This document shows positions 44,231 to 55,680 of a stretch of 64,000 nucleotides of DNA, piece after piece. Below the pieces are notes generated by a model that was not told the DNA's origin, did not search any database, and saw nothing but the letters and a program-made list of their open reading frames with translations. The position numbers and the translations under genes are program-made. Within the stretch, counting starts at the first letter, position 1, and each line of letters opens with the position of its first letter. This DNA is from Tipula vernalis. Lineage: Eukaryota; Arthropoda; Insecta; Diptera; Tipulidae. The stretch covers positions 139,046,577 through 139,110,576 of the forward strand of contig OY282558.1 of the NCBI GenBank assembly GCA_958295665.1, written 5' to 3'.

Positions 44231-45446
44231 AAAATCTATGTAAATATCACGCCATGAGCTAACATAAAATCGTAAAAAAAATGATAAATAAAAACATGGA
44301 AGTAACAAAAAGAAGGTAGTCAAGAATTTTTAAGAATCGTGCTTATTGCGCTTAAAAGTTAACCCAGGTTTTAGCGGGAGATATGTTGCGCCTGGTTGTC
44401 AACTTGGTGCATCCACGAATGTATCGGTTGGTAATTCAAGTTTGGCCATAAACTAATTCTGTTGGGATTCTTTAATGTTTTGTAATGTTTTTACTGTACT
44501 TCTAAAATCTAGAAATGAATCCATTTGTTTGATGGCTGAAGAGATCCGACGATGTTCAAATGACCCGATGGCGGTTTGAATTGGTTAAATTTCGATATCT
44601 TGCGTTTATACTTTTGTTCTTTGGCATGAAAGGCAGGATTAATCTTTATTTTTGAAAGTCGAATGTTGCTTTGGAAGGAAGGGGCGATTTGCAACTTTTG
44701 TTTACCTAAATCTGGAAATGAGAAGCGCTCAAATTTATAATATGAACTTGTGCGAATAGTGACCACAGACGGTGTAAGACGAATTTAACCATTTTAACAT
44801 TTATACGAAGATCCAGTTGTAATAAGTTCTTCCAATTTACAAGGAAGTATATCGTCGGTACATGGAAGGAGAAATACGACGAAAAGAGTGATGATTGCCG
44901 TCCTATGAGAAAAGCAAATTTCGAAAGAAAATCTGCTCCAATAATTAAACGTTAGTTAGTGACAGCGCGTTTCAATCGAAAGTTTAGTCGAGAATGTTTT
45001 TTCATCAAGTTTCATTATTTGAGCGCTTTTGGTTAGCTTAGGCCATTCAAGTGACAAATGTCATTTTCCATTTCACTGCTTCTCCCGTTTATTGTTTTGT
45101 TTTCGATTTAGGTTCCTAATTGGAATTTATTTTCTCGGCTTTCGATGTTTTCGGTTTCAAGCCTTGCGCCTGACCAATGTAATTTAATTTCAACCAAGTT
45201 AATGGTAGTAAACACTGGTTCTCTTCATCTAGTGGCCATTTTGTGTTTTTATAGGAAGGTGGCCATTTTGTGTTTTTTGCATATTTGCATATTTTAAATG
45301 TTCGATTTTATGTAAGATTACATACTTTGTAGCCCCCAATTTAATATCCAGTAGCCTTTTTGGTGAAAAAGCAATCCCATAATCCATGATGCATGAAAAT
45401 AAATTATTTCCAAAATTAAAATAAATTTTATTCTTCTCCATTTCAG
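44231..45446. other. end of NAPRT intron 1, no recognised element
   Basis: No coding remnant with a recognisable motif. Direct short repeats GTGGCCATTTTGTGTTTTT near 45232 and 45260 are the only pattern noted. The sequence leads into the TTCTTCTCCATTTCAG acceptor of exon 2. Confidence 0.4.
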
Positions 45447-45617
45447 ATTTATATCAAATCACAATGGCGTATGCCTATTGGAAATCGGGCAAAATTGATG
45501 ATAGCACAGTATTTGATTTATTTTTTCGTAATAATCCATTCCAAGGAGAATTTACAATATTCGCTGGCCTAGAAGAATGTTTAAAGTTTATAGAAAGATT
45601 TCATTACTCCGATGGTG
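45447..45617 (+). CDS. Naprt: nicotinate phosphoribosyltransferase, coding exon 2
   Basis: The exon follows a TTTCAG acceptor and ends at GTAAGT. It encodes [16 protein letters not shown], then [20 protein letters not shown] and [15 protein letters not shown], the N-terminal domain of NAPRT with the conserved [13 protein letters not shown] segment. The ATG at 45464 is an internal methionine and not the gene start. The exon is 171 bp and keeps phase 1. The next intron is 87 bp. Confidence 0.93.
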
Positions 45618-45704
45618 GTAAGTATATAACAATAATGATTTTATTGCTGTAAATGCTTTGCAATTTTTTTGTCAGGTTGATAATTATTTGTTCGATTCCA
45701 ACAG

Positions 45705-45831
45705 ATATTCAATATTTAAGACAAACAATGCCTCAGGGTATTGAAGATGAATTTTTTGAATATTTACGAGATTTAACAACTAAAGATGTAACCCTATATG
45801 CATTAGAAGAAGGTTCTGTTGTATTTCCACG
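45705..45831 (+). CDS. Naprt: nicotinate phosphoribosyltransferase, coding exon 3
   Basis: The exon follows CAACAG and ends at GTGAAT. It encodes [20 protein letters not shown], then [20 protein letters not shown] and FPR, the region leading to the strand that carries the conserved FPRVP. Its 127 bp change the phase from 1 to 2, and the arginine codon of FPRVP is split across the 66-bp intron 3. Confidence 0.93.
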
Positions 45832-45897
45832 GTGAATAAGTGATTTGGACCGTTCGGCTGCTATAATAATTTGACTAATTTTATTTTATCATTACAG

Positions 45898-46109
45898 AGT
45901 GCCTTTACTTAGATTAGAAGGTCCTTTAGTGATTGTTCAACTACTTGAAACAACGCTCTTAACACTAGTCAACTATGCAAGTTTAATGGCAACAAATGCA
46001 GCTCGATATCGAATGGTGGCTGGAAAAAATATTAAATTACTTGAATTTGGTTTGCGACGGGCGCAGGGTCCGGATGGCGGCTTATCAGCATCTAAATATG
46101 CTTACATGG
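45898..46109 (+). CDS. Naprt: nicotinate phosphoribosyltransferase, coding exon 4
   Basis: The exon follows TTACAG and ends at GTAAGT. It encodes [20 protein letters not shown], then [20 protein letters not shown] and [16 protein letters not shown]. The [14 protein letters not shown] block is the signature that lines the nicotinate and phosphoribosyl site in this family. All expected residues are present, so the gene looks functional here. The phase-1 donor joins to exon 5 across the 17.5-kb intron 4 and gives the conserved [10 protein letters not shown]. Confidence 0.95.
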
Positions 46110-47815
46110 GTAAGTAGTCTGTTATATATAAACATATATATATACTTACTTGTACCTGTTTTGATAAAATAGTTTTTAAAAGTGATAAGTGTTTTGCTTA
46201 GTTACTCGGGTGCGAAGGCCAAATAAAAAAATTTTCTTAGATTTTTTTTTTTTTTTTGGTTCGCTACATAAATATTTTTCGTTATTATTGATTAAACAAA
46301 TCAAGAAAATTTTTCCAATTTACCAGGGTTCTGTATTTTATGGATTGTATAATTTTATTGGCAAGTTTTCTTGTTCTCAAATCTAATTTATGTCTATACC
46401 TCATAATATGGTTTATCGTTTGGAAAAAGAGTATTTGACACCTGAAACGTTGAAGAATTTTTTGTTTGGAAGTTTAGGTGAAAATTTTAGTATTAGAACA
46501 TAACCTTGAGAAATAAATTTGATTATTTTTGGAAAATATGTTTACTCGCCTCTATAAAACAATATTCAACAAGTGTCTTTTCTTGCTAAAGTTATGTTGC
46601 ACCCATACATAAAACATTTATTTTGCTGCTAATTAATGCTAATTAAATGGAATAATGTCATCCATTAAAGATAATTTGATATTACATATCTAACACTTTT
46701 TCTAAATATCGAATTTTTTGCAAAAAATAGGCATAACCATAACCTAGGCGGGTATCATACAACACGATCAAAATCAAAAGAATGAATTTTAGTTTTATAG
46801 AAAATTCCACACAGAAATAATTCTTTATTCTATAAGTACCTCCTGGTACCACCACCCCATAAATATTGTGTACATTCAAAGTTATATATCGGCTGGAGTT
46901 TATTTATTTATGTTTATATAATGTACATAGATAGTTTGTATATTCAAGCAAATAAATAGTTTGTTTGTCCAATTACCTTTTATATGATGGGATCTGGTAG
47001 CTGGTAATAAATCGGTTATGCCTATATGTATATATAGACAGGCAACGATTTGGTTGGTACCTCTAAAAAATTTCAATAAATCATATCTACCTTTGCATGT
47101 ATGAGCTGTTATCTATTTAGGTTCGAGGTTTGAAGGCCAAATCGAAATTATTGATAGGTGTGCCAAAAACGGTATAAAAATTTAAAATTATTTACTGGTA
47201 ACATGTTATTCAAATATTTTTCTTTTAATGTGACCTTAACATTTCTCATGCATTTGATTTATGTTATGCATGGCATAATATCTATATTTTTCAATCATCT
47301 TACTACTTACTAATTATTTAATAACAATAATCGCATGTCGTGTTACACATGTATGTTTATCAATACTATAGATTCCTCGGTATAAACACATTCCTGTTTC
47401 GTGCTCAGTTCATATTTATGGTAATTTTTTTGTAGCGTCTTAAATCATTTTGTTAATTGGTGAAGTTTTTATTCGAGTTGTTGTTTTGTGAATTTAATAA
47501 TTAAAACATTATTACTGCGCGACAGGGCGATGTTTTTATCTAGTTTAATTCAATAACTTAAGAAAGTTTATAGGAATGGTTTTGTCGTCGTTTATTCCTT
47601 TGAACGTGTACAGTCGATAATTTACTATATTGATATATTGAATTGTGCGGAATATTGATTGTTTGATATTTATTTATTAAATTTTATGACAATTCGATAT
47701 ATTTAAATCAAATTGTACAAACAATACATTACAAAATTCAAAAAGAAAGAACTACGAAATAGTAGGAACTGCCAGAAGTAGTTAGATTTACAAATTAGTT
47801 ATTAAAAATCAATCC
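46110..47815. other. start of NAPRT intron 4, no recognised element
   Basis: AT-rich intron sequence following the GTAAGT donor. No coding remnant or clear inverted repeat is supported. Confidence 0.4.
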
Positions 47816-48077
47816 CACCAGCAGAAAAAATATAAAAGTTACATACTTTCCAGGGATACTCTCAATCTCGTAGCGATAGCCTGAATATACCTTTGTCGCC
47901 TTTTACGGTCCTTTATATTTTTCCAATAATTTGTGACTTAGTTCCGAGCGAACATGATCACCCACTCTATTTATGGGGGCCGGAACACGTTTCTTGTCAA
48001 ATGTTTTTTGTTTTCCAAAGCGGTTTTTCGTATACATTTGGCAATGCCCTGACATGCAGTATTTAAATCTAAATGGT
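47816..48077 (-). pseudogene. Gypsy-type integrase C-terminus
   Basis: This continues the interrupted Gypsy-type pol. It reads RVGDHVRSELSHKLLEKYKG and, after a frame change, YRYEIESIPGK, the usual end of the integrase C-terminal domain. It lies on the far side of the Bel/Pao insertion. Confidence 0.65.
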
Positions 48078-48385
48078 TGTTGACTCATCATTTTAACTCG
48101 TCAACATTACTCGTTAATTTCCACCAAAGTATAAAGTTTCGGTGTTTTTTATTTTGTGTGTATTGTGCTGAAAGTTAACTTAATTTGTAACAATATTGCA
48201 TACTATAAATATTTGATTGATACTTTAGATTTTGTGCTGAGATTAAAAAATTTAAAATTATATATAAAGCGTAGCATTTAATAAAATAAAACAGAATTTA
48301 AATTGACACTAACTACCACCAGCGGTAACCTTTTAATTATAATTAAATTTACATAAATCCGATTCAACGGATAACATTATAACCA
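48078..48385 (+). repeat. 5' LTR of the Bel/Pao element
   Basis: A 308-bp LTR, starting TGTTGACTCATCATTTTAAC and ending ATTATAACCA. Compared with the 3' LTR it lacks a 27-bp block (around GATTTTGTTCTCATTAATTA) and differs at scattered bases, so the insertion is not very recent. Confidence 0.9.
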
Positions 48386-48468
48386 TTGGTCCTTCGAGCC
48401 ATTAAAAGCAACTGGCACCTATAAGATTGGTCCTTCGAGCCATTAAAATCAACTGGCACTTATAAGAA
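48386..48468 (+). other. primer binding site, tandemly duplicated
   Basis: TTGGTCCTTCGAGCC directly follows the LTR (48386) and is repeated at 48427 as part of a 41-bp tandem duplication that includes ATTAAAAGCAACTGGCACC-type sequence. The motif is the one used by BEL/roo-type elements. Only the copy next to the LTR is in the normal position. Confidence 0.75.
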
Positions 48469-48470
48469 AT

Positions 48471-49912
48471 ACGCCAAGCAACAACCGGCAAGATACGCCG
48501 GCGAAAAGATACACATCAACCATTGAGGATATTCGCCAACGCCTTAACACACCAAGTTTGCCATCCACACCACTTCCAACATCAGATGCAGCAGGAACAA
48601 ATAAACAATTTAACTTCAACAACAACACAACAGAGGATGGGACATCAACAAGTGAAGTTAAGAGCCAACAATCCAAGGCGTCGACCGTGGAGTCAAACGT
48701 TGCTTTCAGCCAATTGCCAAAAGGCAACAGTTGAAGCAGTAAAAAATCCGAATGTGGGGTTTATATCGAGAGATTAGATTAACTGAGGACATACTGTCTA
48801 GTAACAACAGATCCAGACCAGCTTTAAAAATCAAATTAAAAAACATGGAGAGGATGATGATGCAGATCAGCGACCTTCATGAATTAATATGCATGGAGAC
48901 TTCCGAAGAACAGGAAGCAAATTCAAAATATTTCGTAAACCAACACTATGAAAATTTAAACAATGAACACGAGAAGATTGTAATACAATTAACAACATTA
49001 TTGGAAGAAGAGGAATTAGGGAAGATAAAACCATTAGAAATTTGTCTACCACCAGGAGAAATCCCACATTTTCACGGGGACTACACGAAGTGGGTAGGTT
49101 TCTCTGATACATTCAAACTACCTTAAAAGTCACGTAGAAGGGTCAGCTGGAAAATTATTGAGTCATTTGGAACCTACTGGAGACAATTACGATGCAGCTT
49201 GGGAAATATTAGAGAATCGCTTCAACAACAGGAGATTACTCGTATCTAATTTGTTGAACACTTTATTGAATCAGCATACGATCAACACGGAGTCGGCTGC
49301 TGCAATCAAACACTTGCATGACACAACAACCGAGTGCCTATACGCCATTAGGAATACAGGCATGAATATTGAAACATGGAGTCCTTTCGTCATCTTCAGC
49401 TTATTGAGAAAGTTGGACAACGAGTCACGACGGCTATACGAAAGCTCTTTAGAGAACCCAAGAGAATTTCAAGAAACAAACCAATTCTTGAAGTTTCTAG
49501 AAAGGCGTTTCCAATCTTTAGAAGCGATCGGTAACAATAAGATAATACCAACCCAACAAGTGAGATTTCAACCACAACCGCTAAGACGATCTTTCGTATC
49601 TGTCACACAACCAAGTAATATTTGCGTGTGCTGTCGGAAAAACCACAGGACCGAATCATGCCAACGTTTCAAAGATTTAAGCATTTCTGAAAGAAATCAG
49701 ATGGTCATGCTGCACAATTTGTCCAGAAATTGTCTCAGCCAAAACCATTTGAAAACAAGTTGCAGCATCAAACTGAGTTGTTTTACCTGCAAAGGCAGAC
49801 ATCATACGTTGCTACATGTAAAAAATCAAGAAAACAGTATCGCAAAGCTGAAAATCTCAACACTCGACAAGGATAGTGGCCCGGTACTTTTAGCAACAGC
49901 CCTAAAAAAGTA
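48471..49912 (+). pseudogene. Bel/Pao gag
   Basis: Gag reads first RQDTPAKRYTSTIEDIRQRL with no ATG at its head; the expected start is ACG at 48471. A shift follows near 48740. Next comes MMQISDLHELICME to CLPPGEIPHFHGDYTKWVGF (48752-49126), then another shift and SAGKLLSHLEPTGDNYDAAW with ENRFNNRRLLVSNLLNTLL (49140-49260), the conserved capsid-like region of Bel gag. Two Cys-rich knuckles (CVCCRKNHRTESC near 49625; CFTCKGRHHTLLH near 49780) end the protein. At least two frameshifts and the lost start break the gene. Confidence 0.83.
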
Positions 49913-50320
49913 CAGAATATGTTCGGTAGTTTTACTCTACTACGAGCACTCATCGATCCAGGCTCACATGCTACTTTCATCACAGAGCAAGCAGCACAAC
50001 AACTAGGCCTGACAAGGACAAGAGTTCTAACTGAAATTTCTGGAATTTCAGCAACAAAAGGACGAGCCAATCAACAGATAGCGATAGAAATAAGCCCCAG
50101 ATTTCTATCGATTTTCAAGATCGAAGTTAATGCTTTAGTTCTGGGAACTATCACCAAACCACTTCCAGACAAGAACACATTGGGTTTAGACAGCGAATTA
50201 CAAAAAGAAGTAATCCTAGCCGACCCTACTTTCGACACTCCAGGACCTATTGATCGTAATAGGTGCCGACATATATGGAGAAATCATGTTAGAAGGCATA
50301 AAAAGGGATCCGCATCATAA
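49913..50320 (+). pseudogene. Bel/Pao aspartic protease region
   Basis: The protease region reads LLRALIDPGSHATFITEQAA. The usual catalytic triplet Asp-Ser/Thr-Gly has become Asp-Pro-Gly, which would probably harm activity. Downstream is GLDSELQKEVILADPTFDTP, followed in a new frame by IGADIYGEIML and RSELGWIISGRL, the conserved Bel/Pao block after the protease. Confidence 0.75.
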
Positions 50321-50800
50321 GTGCATAGCGCAAAGATCAGAGCTAGGATGGATCATATCTGGTCGTCTAACTCAAAACAACAGCATGAAGGTCACACGGT
50401 TAAATAGCCACGTCACATTAGCAGAGACAGACAAGCAATTAAAATGCTTTTGGGAATCCGAAGAATTGCATCCTAAACGAAGCCTAACTGCTGAAGAGAT
50501 CGAATGTGAGCAGTACTATGAAGAGACTCACAAGCGATTAACAAATGGAAGATACGAAGTTCGAATGCCGCTTCACAACGACAAGCTCAAAGAAGTGGGA
50601 ATAGGAGAATCTAAAAGTAAACCAACAGCTAGATTGCTTCAAATTGAAAAAAGATTCAAGAAGGATGAAAACTTTAAGAATCAATATCACAATTTCATGA
50701 ACGAGTACATCCAGTTGAATCACATGGAACTAATTAAAGATGATACCATTCCAATTAAAGATGATACCATGATACCATTCTATCATAAAAGAAGATAGCA
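50250..50800 (+). pseudogene. Bel/Pao linker between protease and reverse transcriptase
   Basis: Contains VIGADIYGEIML, AQRSELGWIISGRL and FWESEELHPKRSLTAEEIEC, then NGRYEVRMPLHNDKL and a YHKRR end. These are the conserved linker and the approach to the polymerase. A shift near 50800 separates it from the reverse transcriptase frame. A 16-bp direct repeat (ATTAAAGATGATACCA) sits at 50737 and 50755. Confidence 0.75.
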
Positions 50801-52101
50801 CAACTACGAGATTGAGGGTAGTTTTTGACGCTTTCTACAAAACAACAACAGGAACATCACTAAATGAAATGATGCATGTTGTTCCAACATTACAAGACAA
50901 CTTAACGGCAATATTGATCAGATGGAAAAAACATCGTTATGTGATTGCAGTGAACATTGAGAAAATATTCAGACAGATCAGAATAGCCCGTGAAGATCAA
51001 GATTTTCAACGAATCCTCTGGCGATCTGAAACAAATAAGCCAATGAGCAGTTATATATTAAAAACTATCACATACGGAACAGCGTCTGCAACTTATTTGG
51101 CTACAAAGACGTTACAACAATTAGCAATTGATGAAGCGTCAAGATATCCAATTGGTTCAAAGATTGTTCAAATCGATTTCTATGTGGATGATCTTCTATC
51201 TGGAGCTAACACAATCGCAGAAGCAATCGCTGCGAAAAAGGAACTACTAAATCTCCTTTCCGGTGGAGGTTTCAACCTCAGAAAATGGTCTAGCAATGAA
51301 AAAGCGTTATTAGAAGAGCTTCTAGAAAATCTGAAAGAAACAGGACTCCACACTATAGAATTTAGTGATACAGTGAAAACACTTGGGCTCCTGTGGAACT
51401 CTTCAACAGACCCCTTTCAATTTAAAGTTATTTTGCCAGCATCTAAAAGAACAATATCCAAACGAACAATCTTATGAGAGGCATCAAGGCTTTTCGATCC
51501 GCTAGGATGGTTAGCACCAGTGGTGATCCAGGCAAAAATTCTACTTCAAGATTTATGGGCTTCTGGTGTAGGATGGGACGAAAAACTCCACGTAAATCTT
51601 GAAAACAGATGGTTAAACTACAAAATGGAATTACCACGTTTAGAGGAAATCAGAATTCACCGTTGGATAAATTACAACAGTGACGCCAAAATTGAACTAC
51701 ATGGTTTCTGTGACGCCTCGAATCAAGCATATGCTGCATTAGTATACAGTAAAACAAACAACCAAATCACAATAATCACAGCCAAAACAAAGGTTGCACC
51801 GTTAAACCAAACAATATCCCTACCAAGATTAGAGCTCAACGCCGCATTGCTACTTTCTAAATTGCTCAAAAATGTCAAACATGCGTTGAACATCACCAGC
51901 AATATATCAACATTTTGCTGGAGCGATTCCAGATCAGTTTTGGGTTGGATAAAAGGAAACCTACAATACCATAAGACTTTTGTGGCGAACAGAATAACAG
52001 AGATACAAGCCATCACCGATCCTAGCCAATGGCATCACGTGGTCTCTAATGAGAATCCTGCTGACTGCGCATCTCGAGGTTTAAACCCAGTTCAATTATA
52101 A
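50801..52101 (+). pseudogene. Bel/Pao reverse transcriptase and RNase H
   Basis: RLRVVFDAFYKTTTGTSLNE starts the palm. Motif A here is AVNIEKIFRQIRI, where the usual catalytic Asp of the VDIEKMF-type box reads Asn. TYGTASATYLATKTLQQLA follows, then FYVDDLLSGANT with the YVDD pair intact. An in-frame TGA at 51475 precedes ASRLFDPLGWLAPVVIQAKI. The RNase H-like part has LHGFCDASNQAYAALVYSK, SLPRLELNAALLLSKLL and FCWSDSRSVLGWIKG, and closes with NPADCASRG. Apart from the stop and the altered motif A this is one long frame. Confidence 0.85.
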
Positions 52102-52145
52102 CCCCCCACAAAATTTGGTGGGAAGGGCCAAAATGGCTAAAGGAT

Positions 52146-53670
52146 TTGAGCTATCCAATAACAAAAATCAACAATGAAGAAATGGAACAAGCGGCCAGCA
52201 TGGAACGAAAATCAATAAGAACATTTACAACAACAGTGAAAAAGCCTGTGATTGAATTCGATAGATTCTCTTCGTTACAACGGCTTGTTCGTAGCGTTGC
52301 ATACTGTCTACGATTTCCATCAGATGCAAAATCAAAAACTAAAAACAACTCCCATTTCAAACCAGAGAAACTGAATGCATCGCTAAGAGCTATAATCAGA
52401 GTCGCACAGCAGGAAGGTTTTGAACCAGAATTAAAGAAGTTAAAAGCGAATCAAAGCCTACCAAAGAATAGTACAATCTTCACCCTAACTCCATTTCTAG
52501 ACGGAAATGACCTACTCAGAGTCGGAGGTAGGATAACAAATCCTAATCTCCCATTTGAAGAAAAACATCCGATAATAATGCCCGGAGGTCAGAAATTGTC
52601 AAGTTTGCTTGTCAAAGAAGCCCATATAAAAACACTACATGGTGGCAATCAAGCAACTTTAGCACACTTGAGAACGCAGTATTGGATAATGAATGCCAAA
52701 AATACGATTCGTCAAACTATACATGAATGTATAGTCTGAGTCTGTACGAGAGCGAGGAAACTGGCATCACACCAACTAATGGGCATGTTACAATAGAACG
52801 AATAACACCAGCACCACCGTTCACTAACAGGGGAATAGACTATGCTGGTAACAAAAGAACAAAGGGATACATTGCCATTTTCATATGCCTAGCCACGAAG
52901 ATAATTCATCTATCTACAGACGCTTTTTTGGCCACGTACTAACGATTCATATCAAGAAGAGGAATTTGTCTGAAGATATTCAATGACTGTGGTACAAATT
53001 TTGTTGGAGCAGACAACCAACTGCAAAGGCAGGCAAAGCAGAAATGAAGGGTAAAATAGCTCAGATGGGAACTGAGTGGCACTTTGTACCCCCGGGAAGT
53101 CCTCACTTTGGAGGAGTATGGGAAGCCGGAGTCAAGTCAACAAAACAACACCTCCGCAAGGTAATTGGAACCCATACATTAACTTTTGAGGAGCTCTCAA
53201 CACTTCTAGCTCAAATAGAGGCATGCTTGAACTCTAGGCCACTAGCTCCACTCTCAAACGACTCAGATAATGACGGGTTTTAAAGTCCGGCACATTTCCT
53301 GATAGGCAGGGCCATCATAGCAATGCCACAACCTGATATGGAGGATATCCAAACTGTTACAAGATGTAATTTACTCACCAAGCTCAGACAAGGATTTTAG
53401 AAAAAATGGCATATGGAATATCTCTCACGACTACAACGAAGGCCATAATGGTTGCAAAAGGAACCTAACATCCAATTGGGAGAACTAGTAATCCTCAAAG
53501 ACGAACAACTACCTCCTACGCACTGGCCACTAGCAAGAGTCGTTGAACTTCATCCAGGACAAGATGGACTTGTTAGAGTAGTCACACTCAAATACAGGAA
53601 CTAAACGTTTAAAAGGAATATTAATAAAATATGCCGCCTACCGATATCTAACGAGCCAAAGGACTACATT
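52146..53670 (+). pseudogene. Bel/Pao integrase
   Basis: The front shows FSSLQRLVRSVAYCLRF and a zinc finger, HIKTLHGGNQATLAHLRTQY with the paired cysteines after it. The core has its three acids in [25 protein letters not shown] and [18 protein letters not shown]-type and [17 protein letters not shown] blocks follow. The C-terminal part ends in LPPTHWPLARVVELHPGQDG near 53510-53570. Stops near 52738, 52940, 53040 and 53283 and frame changes break it into four pieces. Confidence 0.82.
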
Positions 53671-53673
53671 AAC

Positions 53674-55286
53674 ATGCAAAACAAGAAGAATGATCCAGTT
53701 CATGCGGTAGTAACTAAGGATACAAGCACAACTCAGCAACTACCAACTCCACAAAGTCTAGATGAAACAGGACCAGGAATAACAACCACGCAGATGAACA
53801 GTCCGCAGTCTATAGAAAACATACTACCGCTGCCCGGAAAAGACAATCAAAACCAAAGAGTGCAGCCCCACAGACAAGCAAGGAATTTAAGAAAAGTAAA
53901 TTATCTTGCACTAGCATTACTCTCAATTTACTGCATACTAGGACAGACGCAAGCTCAGATCAAGGTTACCCCATTTAACTACTCAACACGAATATATTTC
54001 GAGAATTTAGGCAAACTTGAATTGGTAGCCATGAAGTGGACATTAGTGATTTATTACAACATGACGAACTATTGGGAGAAGATCGAAACTTTTAAACAAG
54101 CCCAAGGCGAACTGGGAGCAGCTTGTAAAGGATTGTCTGGTTTTAACTGCGACGTAATCCTGCAGCAACTTCAATGTCAGCTCAACAACTTGATTGCAGA
54201 CAATGTTTTGCTATTAACAAGCAATAAGCAACGTCGACGAGTTAAGCGCGGTTTAGGAGACACAACAGGCATTATCTTAGGAGACATGTTTAGAATTCTT
54301 ACCCAGCGCGAGGCCAACCAATATGAAACCCAAGTCGAGAATGTCAACAAAAACGAAAGGCATCTGATGGCATTAATGAGAAACCAAACATCAATAATCG
54401 ATAACACAATCAAGCTGATGATAGCAGGGTAACACAACGAAATGTGATAATTGAGATTATCATACCGTTGTCCTTTGCAACGGATTATAACCTGCTAGCC
54501 GTCTTCCCAGTTCCGAATATTAATCATAACGGCACTCAATCACACATCGTTACATCAACAAAATATCTAGCAATGAACAATTATCGAGAACATTTTGTTA
54601 CTCTAACAACAGAAGAAGTAAAGCGTTGTCAAATACTCCAACCTATGCAATTTCTATGCGAAATATCACCAATTTTCAATGCATTGACTAACAAAACCCA
54701 GTGTGAAGTAGCAATGTTACAGCGAAATCCAACGCTTGACAGATTATGCAATGTTGAAGAAATAAATTCAACTAACCATTGGATAAAACTGCATGCTCCA
54801 AATCAATGGATATACGTAATTACAAATAAAACGACAGTTGATATCATATGCGGATCCAACATCGACTCATACAGCCTTCAGGGATCCGGATTAGTGACGA
54901 TAGATGCTGGTTGTAAGCTAAGGGACGACAATCTCTTCATCATCGCTATCGGCACAGCACATAATAATATTAGCAAGACATTTGAAAGATCATCTAATAT
55001 ATTAAGTGGAGCGATCAATCTAAAGGAATTCAGTTCGCAAATAAAACCCAAAACAACAAAACCCGATAATCTTAGCCTGATGCCAGCAATTGAGACTACC
55101 GATTTGGAAAGGGAGCTAAAAGTGATAAAGGAAAGGGAACAACTACCAACAGAAATGAATCACCATGATGTTCATCATTACACGATATCCTACTTAACTA
55201 TAGTAATCCTAATAGTACTTTTCGTCATTTTGTATTTTAAAACCAAAGCAATGGGTCAAGTTGTAATACCGGCAGCTCTGCCTTGA
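53674..55286 (+). pseudogene. env-like gene of the Bel/Pao element
   Basis: Directly after the integrase, two open pieces (53674-54432 and 54444-55286) lie in different frames, with a shift and stop near 54430. The first has a hydrophobic segment at about residues 78-95 that could be an internal signal sequence, a possible furin-type site RRRVKR at about residue 187 followed by a glycine-rich start, and a heptad-like region beyond. The second has several Asn-X-Ser/Thr sites and ends with one strong membrane segment near 55190-55245 and a short basic tail. This layout is that of a class I-type envelope as in insect errantiviruses and roo. The break makes it non-functional. Confidence 0.75.
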
Positions 55287-55345
55287 CCGGATGAAAGTAG
55301 TGGAGTGTAAACAGGAGGCTACTCAAAACTATACAGCCCGGAATA

Positions 55346-55680
55346 TGTTGACTCATCATTTTAACTCGTCAACATTACAACAGTTAATTTCCACCAAAGT
55401 ATAAAGTTTTGGTGTTTTTTATTTTGTGTCTATTGTGCTGACACTTAACTTAATTTGTAACAATATTGCATACTATAAATATTTGATTGATACTTTAAAT
55501 TTTGTGCTGACATTAAAAAATTTAAAATTATATATAAAGCGTAGCATTTAATAAAATAAAACAGAATTTAAATTGACACTAACTGATTTTGTTCTCATTA
55601 ATTAAAAGGCCCCACAAGCGGTAACCCTTTTAATTAATTAAATTTACATAAATCCGTTTCAACGGATAACATTGTAAACA
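55346..55680 (+). repeat. 3' LTR of the Bel/Pao element
   Basis: A 335-bp LTR, starting TGTTGACTCATCA and ending ATTGTAAACA, followed directly by the ATGGT target copy. It contains a block absent from the 5' LTR. AATAAA occurs near 55551 and could serve as a polyadenylation signal. Confidence 0.9.

Noticed and set aside
44509..44766. 85-codon minus-strand frame in NAPRT intron 1
   Set aside because: No recognised family and no supporting signals.
45464..45652. ATG at 45464 as a start of NAPRT
   Set aside because: The conserved DLYQIT residues lie upstream in the same exon and join in phase to exon 1 at 14281, so this is an internal methionine.
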